A stretch of DNA of 64,000 nt, taken from Aquilonibacter sp963703325. GTDB taxonomy: Bacteria; Vulcanimicrobiota; Vulcanimicrobiia; Vulcanimicrobiales; Vulcanimicrobiaceae. The notes beneath the pieces were generated by a model, which worked only from the letters and a program-made list of their open reading frames with translations, was not told the origin of the DNA and searched no databases. The position numbers and the translations under genes were made by a program. This document shows positions 9,316 through 19,353 of the stretch, piece after piece. How positions within the stretch are numbered: the stretch's first letter is position 1; the number at the start of each line of letters is the position of its first letter. Location of the stretch: assembly GCA_963703325.1 (NCBI GenBank), contig OY969805.1, positions 3,112,086 through 3,176,085 of the forward strand, written 5' to 3'.

Positions 9316-9322
9316 GTCTTGC

Positions 9323-11849
9323 TTAGGTGTCTACCCAACCGGACCGAATTGCTAACGCGACCGCCTCGCGACGCCCGCGGCACTGCAGCTTGCGGCAGAT
9401 CGAACGAATGTGCGTGTCAATGGTATGTGCGCTCCGCGCACTACCCGTCGCAATATCTTTCGTGCTCTTCCCGCCGGCAAGTTCTGCGAGAATCGAGCGC
9501 TCGGCTGCGGTAAGCAACGCATAACCGCCAGCGTCGTTCGTTCCCGCAAGCGGTAGCGCTCCAAGCAGCCGCGCGATCCCGCCGTAGTGCTCGGCGCGCA
9601 GGCGCTCGAGCAGCGCGCCAACTTCGATCGGCTCGCTTTCCCCGAGCGCACGACGATAATAGGCGCGCACCGCCTGCGCGAACGTTCGAAGCCGCTGCGG
9701 CGAACGCGGCATAGCGCGCTCGGCTTCAACGATAAAGCGATGGGCGCTTGCGGCATGTCCACGCACGAGCTCCGCGAGTGCAAGCAGCAAGTACGTGCGC
9801 ACGCCGCGCCGCGTCACCGCACCGGCGTCCGCAATCTCCGCGAGCGCGCTGCGTGCAGCTTCTTCTCCTTCATCCGAGTGACCCGACGCTACTGCGTAGA
9901 GCGCGATTTCCGCGAAGCGCAGCGCGCGCCGATCGTGGCCCTGGACCGCGCGTATGCTCGATGCAAGCAGTTCGTACGCTCGCTCGAAGTCGCCGCTCCA
10001 CGCTTCACGCAGTGCCCGCGCCGGAAGCACCGATTCCGCGGCGGTACGCGGCAACGCGCCGCGGCTGCGCTCGATCTCCGCTTCGAGGCGTTCGATTGCA
10101 ACGTTGTCGCCACGATCGACCTCGATGTCCATCGATGCAAAGAGCCCGTAGAGACCGGTTTGCAGACTTGCTCCTTTGCGGGCGCATTCGATCAGCCGAT
10201 CCAAAATCCCAAGACTCTCGATCGGATCCCCACCGTCTTCGTGATTGATCACGTAGAGCACGCTGAGTGCGCGCGCCGCCACTTCGTACAGTCCCTGCGC
10301 GAGCGCCAGTTCAATCGCAAGGTTCGCGTAGCTGCGCGCCTCGCCGCGGTCGGGAAGTAGTTGGTGGACGAAGGCCGCCTGCTGATAAAAGCGCGCACAC
10401 GCATCGTCGCGCACGCCGGCATCGATCACTGCCATCGCCGCCGCAATCGTCTCGACCGCGCGGGAGACCATGCCCGCGCGCGCTAGCGCCGTTGCATAGG
10501 TGCCAAGCAATGGAACGCGGAGCCGAGGCGCAACGTCCGCGCCCGATGCGAACGGCTCGAGCAGCGCGATTGCGTCACGATCGTGGCGAATCAACTCCAG
10601 CGCGTAGCGGTGGACCAGCGCGAGTCGGGTTGCGGAATCTTCCGCGCGGGCGATCGCATCCACGAAATCGCGCTCGGCCAGATCGAAGTGTCCGCGCCCC
10701 GCTTCGACCATTGCTTTGATACCGAGAACCCGCGCATCGCCGTCGTAGGATTGCCCGGAAACAACCGCCAGCGCCTTCGACAGTGTCTCAGCTTCACCAC
10801 GCTCGAAGAGATCAACGCCGTGCGCGCGCAGCATCGCTGCCACGCCTTGCGCATCATTCGCCCGTGCAAGGAGATCGAGTGCTCGCGCAAGTTCACCTCG
10901 CGCTTCGAGAATACGCGCGGCGCGAAGGTGTGCGTCGCGCCAATGATCCGCGCCACGGCGTTGCAACTGCGCATCCAAGAAGTCCCGAAACAGATCGTGA
11001 TAGCGAAAGATGCCGGGCGCAGTCTCTCCGAGAAAACTTGCGCCGCGGCGCAGCTCGGCAAGGAACTCCGCGGAACGCCCGAGCGCTTGCGCGATCACAA
11101 CGTCAAACGACGGAAAGACCGACGTGTCGAGGAGGAAGGCGCGCTGCATATCGTCGAGGCCGGCGAAGATTTGTTCTGCAAGATACCGGTACACCATCTC
11201 GCGCGCGCCGTCGGTCGCCGCGCGCAGATCGGTCGCGTGCGTTCGCGTGCGCAGCGCAATCGAGAGCGCCACCGGCCAACCGCCGGTCAACTCACGCAAC
11301 GCGTCGATTTCGCTACCGCTGACCGGAACCGATGCCTCGTGCGCGGCGGCCAGCGCCTCTTCGGGCGTAAACCGCAGTTCGTCCTCACCGATCGGCAGAT
11401 CGGTACGTCCGTATCCGAGCCACGTCGCGACCGGCAACCCCGCATCGGAGCGCGTCGCGATGATCCAGTTGATTCTTCCGGCCGTTCGTTCGATCAGCGC
11501 GACGATCAAGTCGAGGGAGCGACGATCGACCGCGGCATGGTGTAAGTCATCGATGACCACCGTCGCCACGACGCGACGCAGATGTTCGACGAACAGGTCG
11601 GCAATCGTCGCAACCGCCGACGCGGCGTCGAGCGCGTTTGCGGGGGGCGCGCAACGCGTCAGCGAGACCACGCGCGAACGCAAGCAACGTCGAGTCCTCG
11701 CGCGCGACGTCGTAGCGAACCACCTCTAGCCGCGCGGTAACGATAAAGTCGCGCAAGGCAACCGTCTTGCCGAAGCCGGCCGGCGCGACGATCAGCGTGA
11801 CCGGGAATTGCGTAGCCCGCGCGAGCCGCTCGTGAATGCGCGACCGCAT
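9323..11849 (-). CDS. MalT/LuxR-family ATP-binding transcriptional regulator, frameshifted
   Basis: A large STAND-type regulator. The N-terminal frame starts MRSRIHERLARATQFPVTLI and contains the P-loop APAGFGKT; the second frame continues with VVIDDLHHAA (Walker B), a helical repeat region and a C-terminal LuxR HTH (LTAAERSILAELAGGKSTKD). The two frames join only if one base is removed from the six-G run at 11642-11647. Without the fix, the product would lack either the P-loop or the DNA-binding domain. Either an assembly indel or phase variation is possible. It probably controls the peptidase operon that follows immediately. Start ATG at 11849, divergent from panB. Confidence 0.75.
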
Positions 11850-11905
11850 CAGCCGTCGACCTCCATTGGATGGGAAGGTCCGCGAAGGGCCGCGAATACG
11901 CCTGC

Positions 11906-12736
11906 ATGGCACAGACCCGCCAACTCAAAGACGACGCCCGCCCCTACGAACCGGTCAAAGGCCCGACGTTACGGCGCATCACCGCCGGCGCGATCAAACG
12001 CCGCAAGGGCACCACCATCGTTCCCATGGTTACCGCATACGACGCTCCGTTTGGACGCTTCGCCGAAGAAGCCGGCATCGATTGGATTCTGGTCGGCGAT
12101 AGCCTCGGCAACGTGGTGCTCGGATTCGACGAAACGACGCAAGTCACGATGGACGACATGGTGCATCACACGGCTGCCGTCGTGCGCGGCACGACGCGCG
12201 CGCACATCGTCGCCGACATGCCGTTCGGATCGTATCAAGTCAGCGACGAGGAAGCGCTGCGCAACGCGATCCGCCTGGTCAAAGAGGGCGGCGCGATGTC
12301 GGTCAAACTCGAGGGTGGCAGCAACGAAGCCGCGCGTATTCGCGCGATCGCGCGCGCCGGCATTCCGGTCGTCGGCCATATCGGGATCACGCCGCAGACC
12401 GCGGGCCTTGGTCCGGGCTATCGCATGCGCACGCATCGCGATCGCTTGCTCGAAGATGCGCTCGCGGTCGAAGCGGCCGGCGCGTACGCGATCGTGCTGG
12501 AAGTGGTCGACTTCGAGATCGCGCGCGAACTCACGCAGAAGCTGTCGATCCTCACGGTCGGCATCGGCGCCGGTCCGCACTGCGATTCGCAAGTGCTGGT
12601 GATCCACGATCTGCTCGGGATGTATCCGCACTCGCCGCCGTTCGTCAAACGTTTCGCCGAGATCGGCATCGCGACGACCAACGCGCTGCGCGAGTATGCG
12701 ACCGCCGTCAAAGAAGGCGAATTCCCGAAAACGTGA
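11906..12736 (+). CDS. panB: 3-methyl-2-oxobutanoate hydroxymethyltransferase
   Basis: Adds a hydroxymethyl group from 5,10-methylene-THF to ketoisovalerate, first step of pantothenate synthesis. The family pattern is complete: MVTAYDAPFGRFAEEAGID, VGDSLGNVVLGFDETTQVT, VADMPFGSYQ, GHIGITPQ and TVGIGAGPHCDSQVLV. I prefer the ATG at 11906, giving 276 residues; an upstream in-frame ATG at 11870 is also possible. Neither has a strong ribosome site. The stop overlaps the bluB GTG start. Confidence 0.93.
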   Translation: MAQTRQLKDDARPYEPVKGPTLRRITAGAIKRRKGTTIVPMVTAYDAPFGRFAEEAGIDWILVGDSLGNVVLGFDETTQVTMDDMVHHTAAVVRGTTRAHIVADMPFGSYQVSDEEALRNAIRLVKEGGAMSVKLEGGSNEAARIRAIARAGIPVVGHIGITPQTAGLGPGYRMRTHRDRLLEDALAVEAAGAYAIVLEVVDFEIARELTQKLSILTVGIGAGPHCDSQVLVIHDLLGMYPHSPPFVKRFAEIGIATTNALREYATAVKEGEFPKT

Positions 12737-13371
12737 GCGGCCCGCAGTTCGACGACGCGTTTCGCGCTCGGCTGCACGACCTCTTCCGCTGGCGCCGTGA
12801 CGTGCGGCACTTTCGTGCCGATCCCGTTCCCAGCGATGCGATCGAAGCGCTCGTGCGTGAAACGTCGCTCTCGCCGTCGGTCGGCTTTTCGCAACCGTGG
12901 CGTTTCGTGCGTGTCGATACGTCGCCATGCCGCAACGCCGTCATCGCCTCATTCGAACGCGCCAACTCGGATGCGCTTTCGGGCTATTCGGGCGACGATG
13001 CGATGAAGTACGCTTCCCTCAAGCTCGCGGGATTGCGCGACGCGCCGGTGCATCTTGCCGTCTTCTGCGACGAATCGACGACGACAGGTAAGGGCCTGGG
13101 GCGCGCGACCATGCCCGAGATGCTCACCTACTCTGCAGCGAATGCCGTCTACACATTTTGGCTTGCGGCGCGCGCGCAGGGCATCGGTGTCGGGTGGGTC
13201 TCGATCCTCGATCCGGAAACCGTTACCCAGGCACTCGCTGTTCCCAGGGAGTGGAAGCTTATCGCGTACCTGTGCGTCGGGTATCCCGTCGTGGATCACG
13301 ATCAGCCCGAGCTCGAACGCGCCGGGTGGGAATCACGCGACGACCGCGCAATCACATTGTATAATCGCTAA
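12733..13371 (+). CDS. bluB: 5,6-dimethylbenzimidazole synthase (BluB)
   Basis: A flavin-destroying nitroreductase-fold enzyme that converts FMNH2 and oxygen into the lower ligand of cobalamin. BluB-specific sequence is clear: FRWRRDVRHFR, SPSVGFSQPWRFVRV, KLAGLRDAPVHLAVFCD, GLGRATMPEM and RAQGIGVGWVSILDP. At 212 residues it has normal length. It starts with GTG within the panB stop (GTGA overlap), so it is translated with panB. Confidence 0.9.
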   Translation: MSGPQFDDAFRARLHDLFRWRRDVRHFRADPVPSDAIEALVRETSLSPSVGFSQPWRFVRVDTSPCRNAVIASFERANSDALSGYSGDDAMKYASLKLAGLRDAPVHLAVFCDESTTTGKGLGRATMPEMLTYSAANAVYTFWLAARAQGIGVGWVSILDPETVTQALAVPREWKLIAYLCVGYPVVDHDQPELERAGWESRDDRAITLYNR

Positions 13372-13386
13372 TTCTTGGGGGCACAC

Positions 13387-14703
13387 ATGTCAGAAGACAC
13401 CTTCCCCAATCGCCGTCATTTTGTTGGTACTGCGGCGGCAGCGGCTGCCGCCGGTGCGCTCGGTCCGACTGAACTTCTCGCGCAGACGGCTGGTAGCTCG
13501 ACCACTATTCGTCCGTTTCATGTGAGCTTTTCGGACGCGGCGCTCGAGGATCTGCGCAAGCGCATCAAGGCGACACGCTGGCCCGACCGGGAAACGGTCG
13601 CGGACGACTCGCAAGGCGTGCCGTTGGAGATGATCCAGCCGCTTGCGGCCTATTGGGCGACCAGTTATGACTGGCGAAAGTGCGAAGCCAAGTTGAACGC
13701 GCTGCCGATGTTCGTCACCACGATCAATGGGCTCGACATTCAATTCATTCACGTCAAGTCGAAACACGCAAACGCGTTGCCGTTGATCGTGACACACGGT
13801 TGGCCGGGATCGATCATCGAGCAACTGAAAATCATCGCGCCGCTGACCGATCCAACCGCACATGGCGGGAACGCTTCGGATGCGTTCCACATCGTGATTC
13901 CGTCGATCCCGGGCTATGGGTTTTCGGGGAAGCCGGCCGTGTCCACGTGGAAGACGGAGACGACCGCGAGCGCCTGGGCGGTGTTGATGCAACGCCTTGG
14001 CTATACGCGCTACGTGGCGCAAGGCGGCGACCTCGGTTCGGTGGTGACCACGTTGATGGGTAAACAGGCGCCACCCGGATTACTGGCGATTAACACCAGT
14101 CTCCCAGCGTCCGTTCCGCTTGCGATCGCAAAGTCGATCAACTGCGGCGACCCCGCACCGGCCGGTCTTTCCGCCGACGAAGCGCACGCATACGCACAGC
14201 TCCAGCTCCTGTACGGAAAGCAATTCGCCTATTCCGCGTTCATGCACACGCGGCCGCAAACGCTCTACGGTCTGGCGGATTCGCCGGTAGGGCTAGCGAC
14301 GTGGCTGCTCGATCATGGCGACGGCTGGGGACAGCCGGCGGCGGCGGTCGTTTCTGCGGTCGCCGGGCACACGGTCGACGGACATAGCGCTGGTGCGCTG
14401 ACGCGCGATGACGTCCTCGACAACATCACCCTGTATTGGCTGACCAATACGGGGGTTTCCGCCGCGCGCTCCTATTGGTTGAACAGCACCAGCCCGCTCA
14501 ACGCTGCCAACCTCTCCTTCCCGACGGCCGCACTCGTTTTCCCAGGCGAGATTTACTTGGCGCCGCGTAGTTGGACGGAGCAAGCCTTTCACAAACTCAT
14601 CTATTACAGCCGCGCCAGCGCCGGCGGCCACTTTGCAGCCTGGGAGCAACCGCAAGTCTTTTCTCAAGAAGTTCGCGCCAGCTTTCGGTCGTTGCGCTCA
14701 TGA
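13387..14703 (+). CDS. Epoxide hydrolase-like protein with Tat signal
   Basis: An alpha/beta-hydrolase of the microsomal epoxide hydrolase group. The N-terminus (PNRRHFVGTAAAAAAAG) is a twin-arginine signal. An epoxide-hydrolase N-terminal domain follows (RPFHVSFSDAALEDLRKR), then the oxyanion motif HGWPGS and GGDLGS, which holds the nucleophilic Asp. The ATG at 13387 follows GGGGG; a TTG at 13375 is also in frame. The stop overlaps the next start (ATGA). Natural substrate unknown. Confidence 0.85.
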   Translation: MSEDTFPNRRHFVGTAAAAAAAGALGPTELLAQTAGSSTTIRPFHVSFSDAALEDLRKRIKATRWPDRETVADDSQGVPLEMIQPLAAYWATSYDWRKCEAKLNALPMFVTTINGLDIQFIHVKSKHANALPLIVTHGWPGSIIEQLKIIAPLTDPTAHGGNASDAFHIVIPSIPGYGFSGKPAVSTWKTETTASAWAVLMQRLGYTRYVAQGGDLGSVVTTLMGKQAPPGLLAINTSLPASVPLAIAKSINCGDPAPAGLSADEAHAYAQLQLLYGKQFAYSAFMHTRPQTLYGLADSPVGLATWLLDHGDGWGQPAAAVVSAVAGHTVDGHSAGALTRDDVLDNITLYWLTNTGVSAARSYWLNSTSPLNAANLSFPTAALVFPGEIYLAPRSWTEQAFHKLIYYSRASAGGHFAAWEQPQVFSQEVRASFRSLRS

Positions 14704-15089
14704 GCGAAGCAATGACAACGACGCTTACGGCTCGACAAATGGACGGCCCGGCGCCGGTCGAGCCGCTCGGCGTCGAAGAGCCGCCGGCGAAGCTCACGAT
14801 CGACCCGCCGCTTCCCGATTCGCTAAAGATCGGGCGCGTGGTGATTCAATACTACGCCCAAAACGTGCACATACGTCCGGTCTACGGCGAGGCGGCCGTC
14901 GCTGTCTCGCCGCGAATCGGGCACATTCACGTCTTCGTCGATGACGCAACATGGCGTTGGCTCGACGCGAGCGGAGAACCACTGACGATCAACGGGCTTT
15001 CGCCGGGACCGCACAAAGTGCGCATTTTGCTGGTCAATGCCAATCATGCGCCGCTCGACGAAGGCACGGTCGAGTTCACGGTCCCTTGA
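14700..15089 (+). CDS. Conserved small protein, beta-rich (DUF6130-like)
   Basis: A 129-residue protein starting MSEAMTTTLTARQMDGPAP. The folded part contains KIGRVVIQYYAQNVHIRPVY and ends with GLSPGPHKVRILLVNANHA, the pattern of a small beta-sandwich domain that often appears fused or next to membrane and redox proteins. No secretion signal is evident. It overlaps the upstream epoxide hydrolase by 4 bases and the downstream thioredoxin-like gene by 1, so all three are co-translated. Function unknown. Confidence 0.65.
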   Translation: MSEAMTTTLTARQMDGPAPVEPLGVEEPPAKLTIDPPLPDSLKIGRVVIQYYAQNVHIRPVYGEAAVAVSPRIGHIHVFVDDATWRWLDASGEPLTINGLSPGPHKVRILLVNANHAPLDEGTVEFTVP

Positions 15090-16012
15090 TGGTACATGAG
15101 CTCTTATTCGCCGGTGCCGTTGCGTGGCTCAATTCACAACCGCTAACGCCTGCCGACCTCAAAGGCAAAGTCGTCGTGGTCGACTTTTGGACCTACACCT
15201 GTGTCAATTGGGAGCGTACGCTTCCCTACGTTCGCGCATGGGCCGCTACCTATAAGGACGATGGCCTCGTTGTGATCGGCGTCCACACGCCGGAGTTCAG
15301 CTTCGAAAAGAACCTCGATAACATTCGCCGAGCGCTTCAAGCGGACCGGATCGATTACCCGGTAGCGGTCGACAGCGACTACGCGATTTGGCACGCGTTC
15401 GACAACGCATATTGGCCGGCAGTCTACCTTATCGACGCACAGGGTCGCATTCGCTATCACCACTTTGGTGAAGGGGCGTACGAAGAATCAGAATCGGAGA
15501 TTCGCAAGCTGCTCGCCGAAGCCGGACATCACGTGAACGGGCGCGCATTCGTCGCCGTCGATCCCGTTGGCCTCGAGGCAGCCGCCGACTGGGACGACGT
15601 GAAATCTCCCGAGACGTATCTCGGCTCCGATCGCACAACCAATTTCGTATCGCCTGCGCCCGCGCAACTGCCGCTCAACAGCTGGACGGTTTCCGGCGAT
15701 TGGACGATCGGGAAAGAAGCGGTTACGTTGAATCGAGCCGATGGAACGCTCATCTTCCAGTTTCACGCCCGCGACCTCAATCTCATCATCGCCCCCGCGA
15801 AGCCGGGAACGCCGGTGCGATTCCGCGTGCGCATCGACGGGCATCCGCCGGGTGCCGCTCACGGAAGCGATGTCGACGCGAACGGGGACGGGACGGTCGT
15901 GGAGCAGCGCACCTATCAACTCATTCGCCAACCCAAGCCGATCGTCGATCGGCGCTTCGAGATCGAGTTTTTCGGCCCGGGAATCCAGGCCTTCGACGTC
16001 ACGTTCGGCTAA
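15089..16012 (+). CDS. Thioredoxin-like (TlpA/DipZ-type) protein with a lone cysteine
   Basis: A 307-residue protein. The thioredoxin fold (about residues 15-150) contains VVVVDFWTYTCVNWERTLPY, VVIGVHTPEFSFEKNLDN, DYAIWHAFDNAYWPAVYLID and IRYHHFGEGAY, matching the DipZ-C/redoxin group. The site that is CxxC in oxidoreductases is C-V-N-W here, so a dithiol reaction is not possible through this motif. A C-terminal beta domain resembling the DipZ/NHL accessory domain follows. The ATG at 15089 is inside TGATG with the upstream stop. No signal peptide is clear. Confidence 0.75.
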   Translation: MVHELLFAGAVAWLNSQPLTPADLKGKVVVVDFWTYTCVNWERTLPYVRAWAATYKDDGLVVIGVHTPEFSFEKNLDNIRRALQADRIDYPVAVDSDYAIWHAFDNAYWPAVYLIDAQGRIRYHHFGEGAYEESESEIRKLLAEAGHHVNGRAFVAVDPVGLEAAADWDDVKSPETYLGSDRTTNFVSPAPAQLPLNSWTVSGDWTIGKEAVTLNRADGTLIFQFHARDLNLIIAPAKPGTPVRFRVRIDGHPPGAAHGSDVDANGDGTVVEQRTYQLIRQPKPIVDRRFEIEFFGPGIQAFDVTFG

Positions 16013-16052
16013 GCGCGCTCATCCGAGCGCGTGCGCCCAGCGTATAAGAAGC

Positions 16053-16208
16053 ATGCGCCTCCCCTCGCTCCTCTTCCCCATCGTCATGTTGGTATTCGTT
16101 GCTGTCGCGATAACGCAATTTGCGCTCGCCTGGGACGGCGCGCAGCGCGGCATCCTCCTGTACGAGCGGACCTGCCCGCTCAACGGCGACCGCTCACACG
16201 TCGGCTAA
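16053..16208 (+). CDS. Small membrane protein, hypothetical
   Basis: A 51-residue protein starting MRLPSLLFPIVMLVFVAVAI, with one strong transmembrane helix and a short tail containing a single cysteine. It is convergent with clcA and overlaps its end by 15 bases. A GNNT-type ribosome site is weak (ATAAGAAGC upstream). No family recognised; kept because the hydrophobic segment follows a plausible start and sits in an otherwise empty gap. Confidence 0.4.
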   Translation: MRLPSLLFPIVMLVFVAVAITQFALAWDGAQRGILLYERTCPLNGDRSHVG

Positions 16209-17942
16209 GCTGCGATAGGCTTGCAGTACGTCGCGGCGTGTAACGATGCCGAGCAGATGCTGGTCGTCCGGATCGACGACTGGTAGCAGCGGGACCGCAC
16301 CGTCGGCCATAAGCGTGGCCGCACGTTCGACCGTGTCACCGGCGTGCAGCACGTCGCTCATCGCTTGCACGATGCTCGACACGCGATCGCGCCCGCGCCC
16401 CTCCGCCACGGCTCGCGCCAAGTCGGCCGATGTCACGATGCCGATAAAGCGACGACCGCTGCACACCGGCATCGCGAGCTCACCCGACGCTCCGTCACGC
16501 AACACCACGCTGCTGATCTCGTCGTTGAGCTGCGCCACGACCGGCGGATCCCGCCGGATCGTTCCGATGTTGACCCGACTGAGGAAGCGTGGTCTGCGGA
16601 CGCGCTGCCAGTCGATCCCGCGTCGAATCAGCTTCATCTCGTACACGGTGGAGCCGAGCATGCGTCGTCCCAACACGGTCGCTATCACCACGCAAACCAT
16701 CAACGGCAAGATGATCAGGTAATCGTTCGACATTTCGAAGACGATAAGAATCGCGGTCATCGGCGCCTCCGCAGCTGCGGCAAAGACGGCCGCCATGCCG
16801 ACCAAGCCGTACGCCGCGCCCGGCGCGGTCCAGGCCGGAAACGTCAGGTGAACCATACGACCGAATGCGTCACCCAGAAATGCCCCGGTGAAGAGCGATG
16901 GTGCGAAGACTCCGCCTGAGCCGCCCGATCCAAGCGTCAGCGAGGTGGCAACCGGCTTGGCAACGGCGAGCACAAGCGCGCGCCCCGCGCCGACATGTTG
17001 ATCGAGCACCTGTTGCATCGACGTATATCCGACGCCGAAGACCTGCGGATACCAAATTCCGATCACGCCGACCATTGCAAAGCCGATCCCGCCTTTGATC
17101 CATGCCGGAATTTTTAACGCCTCGAAACGATCTTCAACGAAGTAGAGCATGCGCACGAAGCCGGTTGCCCACACGGCGGCAATCACGCCGAGCAGCGCAT
17201 AAAAGACAAGTTCGTAGGGCGAGACCAGTTCGAATCCGCCGGCAGAGAACGACGCATGATCGCCGAAGTAGGCACGCCCGATCACCGCCGAGATCACCGA
17301 TGACACCACGATCGCGGCGAACGAGCGCGGCGCGAACTCGCCGAGAATGACTTCGGCGGCAAAGAACACGCCGCCGATCGGTGCGTTGAACGTCGCCGAA
17401 ATGCCGGCAGCAGCGCCGCACGCCACCAGCGTGCGCACGATCGGGGCCGGCGCGCGCACCAGTTGACCGAGTACCGAGCCGATCGTCGAGCCGATCTGCA
17501 CGATCGGCCCTTCACGCCCGCAACTACCGCCGAAGCCGATCGAGGTTGCGGAGGCGAGCGCTTTGATCGCGATCACGCGCGGGCGCATCTTACCACCGCG
17601 CAGTGCGACGGCTTCCATTACCTCGGGCACGCCGTGACCCTTCGCTTCGGGCGCGAACGTCGACGCGATCCAGGCGGCGATAATGCCGCCGAGCGCGAGT
17701 TGCACGACGATCGCCAGGACCCCGATCAGCTTGCCCAGGTTCACGCCGATAACGTTGAAGGCCAGATAGGTTTCGCCGGTAATAAGCGCGCGAAAGGCGA
17801 CGGCACCGAAGCCGCCGCCAACACCGACGATGACCGCGGTCACCAGCAAAAAGGTCGTCTGCGATATGGTTACGCGTCCGACGCGTAATTGGGAACGTCC
17901 GTCTTTGAGGACGTACTCTATCACTCGGTGGTCGTCATCCAA
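16194..17942 (-). CDS. ClC chloride channel/antiporter with CBS domains
   Basis: A membrane ClC protein of 582 residues. The pore signature GSCGREGPIVQIG holds the gating Glu, and GSGGSGGVFAPSLFTGAFLG is the second ion-binding motif. After the membrane part, two CBS domains (about residues 440-580) probably sense adenine nucleotides; the last ends LGIVTRRDVLQAY. Known roles of the family are chloride/proton exchange and acid resistance. It overlaps the end of purF by 8 bases and may be cotranscribed. Confidence 0.9.
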   Translation of the reverse strand: MDDDHRVIEYVLKDGRSQLRVGRVTISQTTFLLVTAVIVGVGGGFGAVAFRALITGETYLAFNVIGVNLGKLIGVLAIVVQLALGGIIAAWIASTFAPEAKGHGVPEVMEAVALRGGKMRPRVIAIKALASATSIGFGGSCGREGPIVQIGSTIGSVLGQLVRAPAPIVRTLVACGAAAGISATFNAPIGGVFFAAEVILGEFAPRSFAAIVVSSVISAVIGRAYFGDHASFSAGGFELVSPYELVFYALLGVIAAVWATGFVRMLYFVEDRFEALKIPAWIKGGIGFAMVGVIGIWYPQVFGVGYTSMQQVLDQHVGAGRALVLAVAKPVATSLTLGSGGSGGVFAPSLFTGAFLGDAFGRMVHLTFPAWTAPGAAYGLVGMAAVFAAAAEAPMTAILIVFEMSNDYLIILPLMVCVVIATVLGRRMLGSTVYEMKLIRRGIDWQRVRRPRFLSRVNIGTIRRDPPVVAQLNDEISSVVLRDGASGELAMPVCSGRRFIGIVTSADLARAVAEGRGRDRVSSIVQAMSDVLHAGDTVERAATLMADGAVPLLPVVDPDDQHLLGIVTRRDVLQAYRSLADV

Positions 17943-19305
17943 CCATCGCGCGTGCGGAGTGCGCGGCGGGAACGTTGGGATACTCGCCGGTCAAACAGCC
18001 CAGACACATCTCCTCGCGTTTGCGCCCGGTCGCGGTAACCAAGCCGTCGAGTGAAAGATAGCCGAGCGAATCTGCATCGGCTTTCTCACGGATCTGCTCG
18101 ATCGAAAAATTGGCGGCGATGAGTTCGTCGTACGTCGCCATGTCGACGCCAAGATAGCACGGATGCTTGATCGGCGGTGAGGTGATGCGAAGATGCACTT
18201 CCTTGGCGCCGGCCTCGCGCAGCAGTTTCACGATACGCGGCGTTGTGGTGCCGCGCACGATCGAGTCGTCGACCACCACCACGCGCTGACCGCGCAAGTT
18301 CTCGACGACCGGGTTGAACTTCAACTGCACGCCGCGCGAGCGCAAGCCCTGATCCGGGCTGATGAATGTCCGGCCGATGTAGCGATTTTTGATCAAACCT
18401 TCGATGTACGGCAATGCACTCTCGGCGGCGTACCCGATGCCGCCGGGCACGGCCGAGTCGGGAATTGCCATTACCACGTCGGCCTCGACGGGGTGCTCTT
18501 TCGCGAGTGCGCGTCCCATCGCGTAGCGCGCCATGTAGATCGAACGCCCGTTGAGCGTCGAGTCGGGCCGCGCAAAGTAGATGTATTCGAACATACACAG
18601 TGCCGGATGCGCGCTCTCCTTGACGACGATGGTCGATTCGATGCCGTCCTGCGTGATGCGCACCACTTCGCCGGGGTCGATCTCGCGCAGATATTTTGCG
18701 CCGATCGTCGGCAGCGCGCACGACTCCGACGCGACCGCGTAGCCGCCGTCTTCGAATTGCCCGAGACACAGCGGACGCACGCCCCAAGGATCGCGGAACG
18801 CAAAGAGTTCATCTTTGGTGCACAGCACGATCGAATACGCGCCGCGTGCAACCTTGAGTACATGTTTGATACGATCCAGCATCGTGCCCGGTGCCTCGAC
18901 GATCGCCTTGGCCATCACTTCGGAATCCGACGTAGCTTGCAACGTGGTGCTCGGTGAAAGCGCCTCGCGCAATTCGTCGGTATTGGTAAGGTTGCCGTTG
19001 TGCGCAAAAGCAAAGTCGCCGATCTCGGTCGACTCGAGCAGCGGCTGCGCGTTGACGACGATCGATGATCCGGTGGTCGAATAGCGGGTGTGTCCGACCG
19101 CGATATGGCCGCTGAGCTGTGCAAGCGACTCTTCGTCGAAGATCGCGCCGATCAAGCCCATGTCTTTGTGCGAGCGGATCGTGCCGCCGTCGGCTGCGGC
19201 AATGCCCGCGGACTCTTGTCCACGGTGCTGGAGGGCGTAAAGCCCAAAATACGCCAAGCGTGCGGCGTCACGTCCCGGCGTTAAGATCCCTGTAATCCCG
19301 CACAT
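17935..19305 (-). CDS. purF: Amidophosphoribosyltransferase
   Basis: Catalyses the committed step of purine synthesis, PRPP to phosphoribosylamine. The glutaminase domain begins MCGITGILTP with the catalytic Cys2, so the initiator Met must be removed, and carries LQHRGQESAG. The PRTase domain contains VVVVDDSIVRGTTTPRIV, the PRPP loop. The C-terminal CLGCLTGEYP fits the B. subtilis-type enzyme with an Fe-S cluster. At 456 residues it is normal. It follows the Bax1-inhibitor gene on the same strand after 48 bases. Confidence 0.95.
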   Translation of the reverse strand: MCGITGILTPGRDAARLAYFGLYALQHRGQESAGIAAADGGTIRSHKDMGLIGAIFDEESLAQLSGHIAVGHTRYSTTGSSIVVNAQPLLESTEIGDFAFAHNGNLTNTDELREALSPSTTLQATSDSEVMAKAIVEAPGTMLDRIKHVLKVARGAYSIVLCTKDELFAFRDPWGVRPLCLGQFEDGGYAVASESCALPTIGAKYLREIDPGEVVRITQDGIESTIVVKESAHPALCMFEYIYFARPDSTLNGRSIYMARYAMGRALAKEHPVEADVVMAIPDSAVPGGIGYAAESALPYIEGLIKNRYIGRTFISPDQGLRSRGVQLKFNPVVENLRGQRVVVVDDSIVRGTTTPRIVKLLREAGAKEVHLRITSPPIKHPCYLGVDMATYDELIAANFSIEQIREKADADSLGYLSLDGLVTATGRKREEMCLGCLTGEYPNVPAAHSARAMVG

Positions 19306-19353
19306 GGCTGTTCTAGGCCATTCTAGCAGCCAATGGCCGGTTCCGTCCCGACT

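Noticed and set aside
11500..11530. Another copy of the dispersed repeat (AAGTCGAGGGAGCGACG)
   Set aside because: Only about 10 bases match and they lie inside conserved coding sequence.
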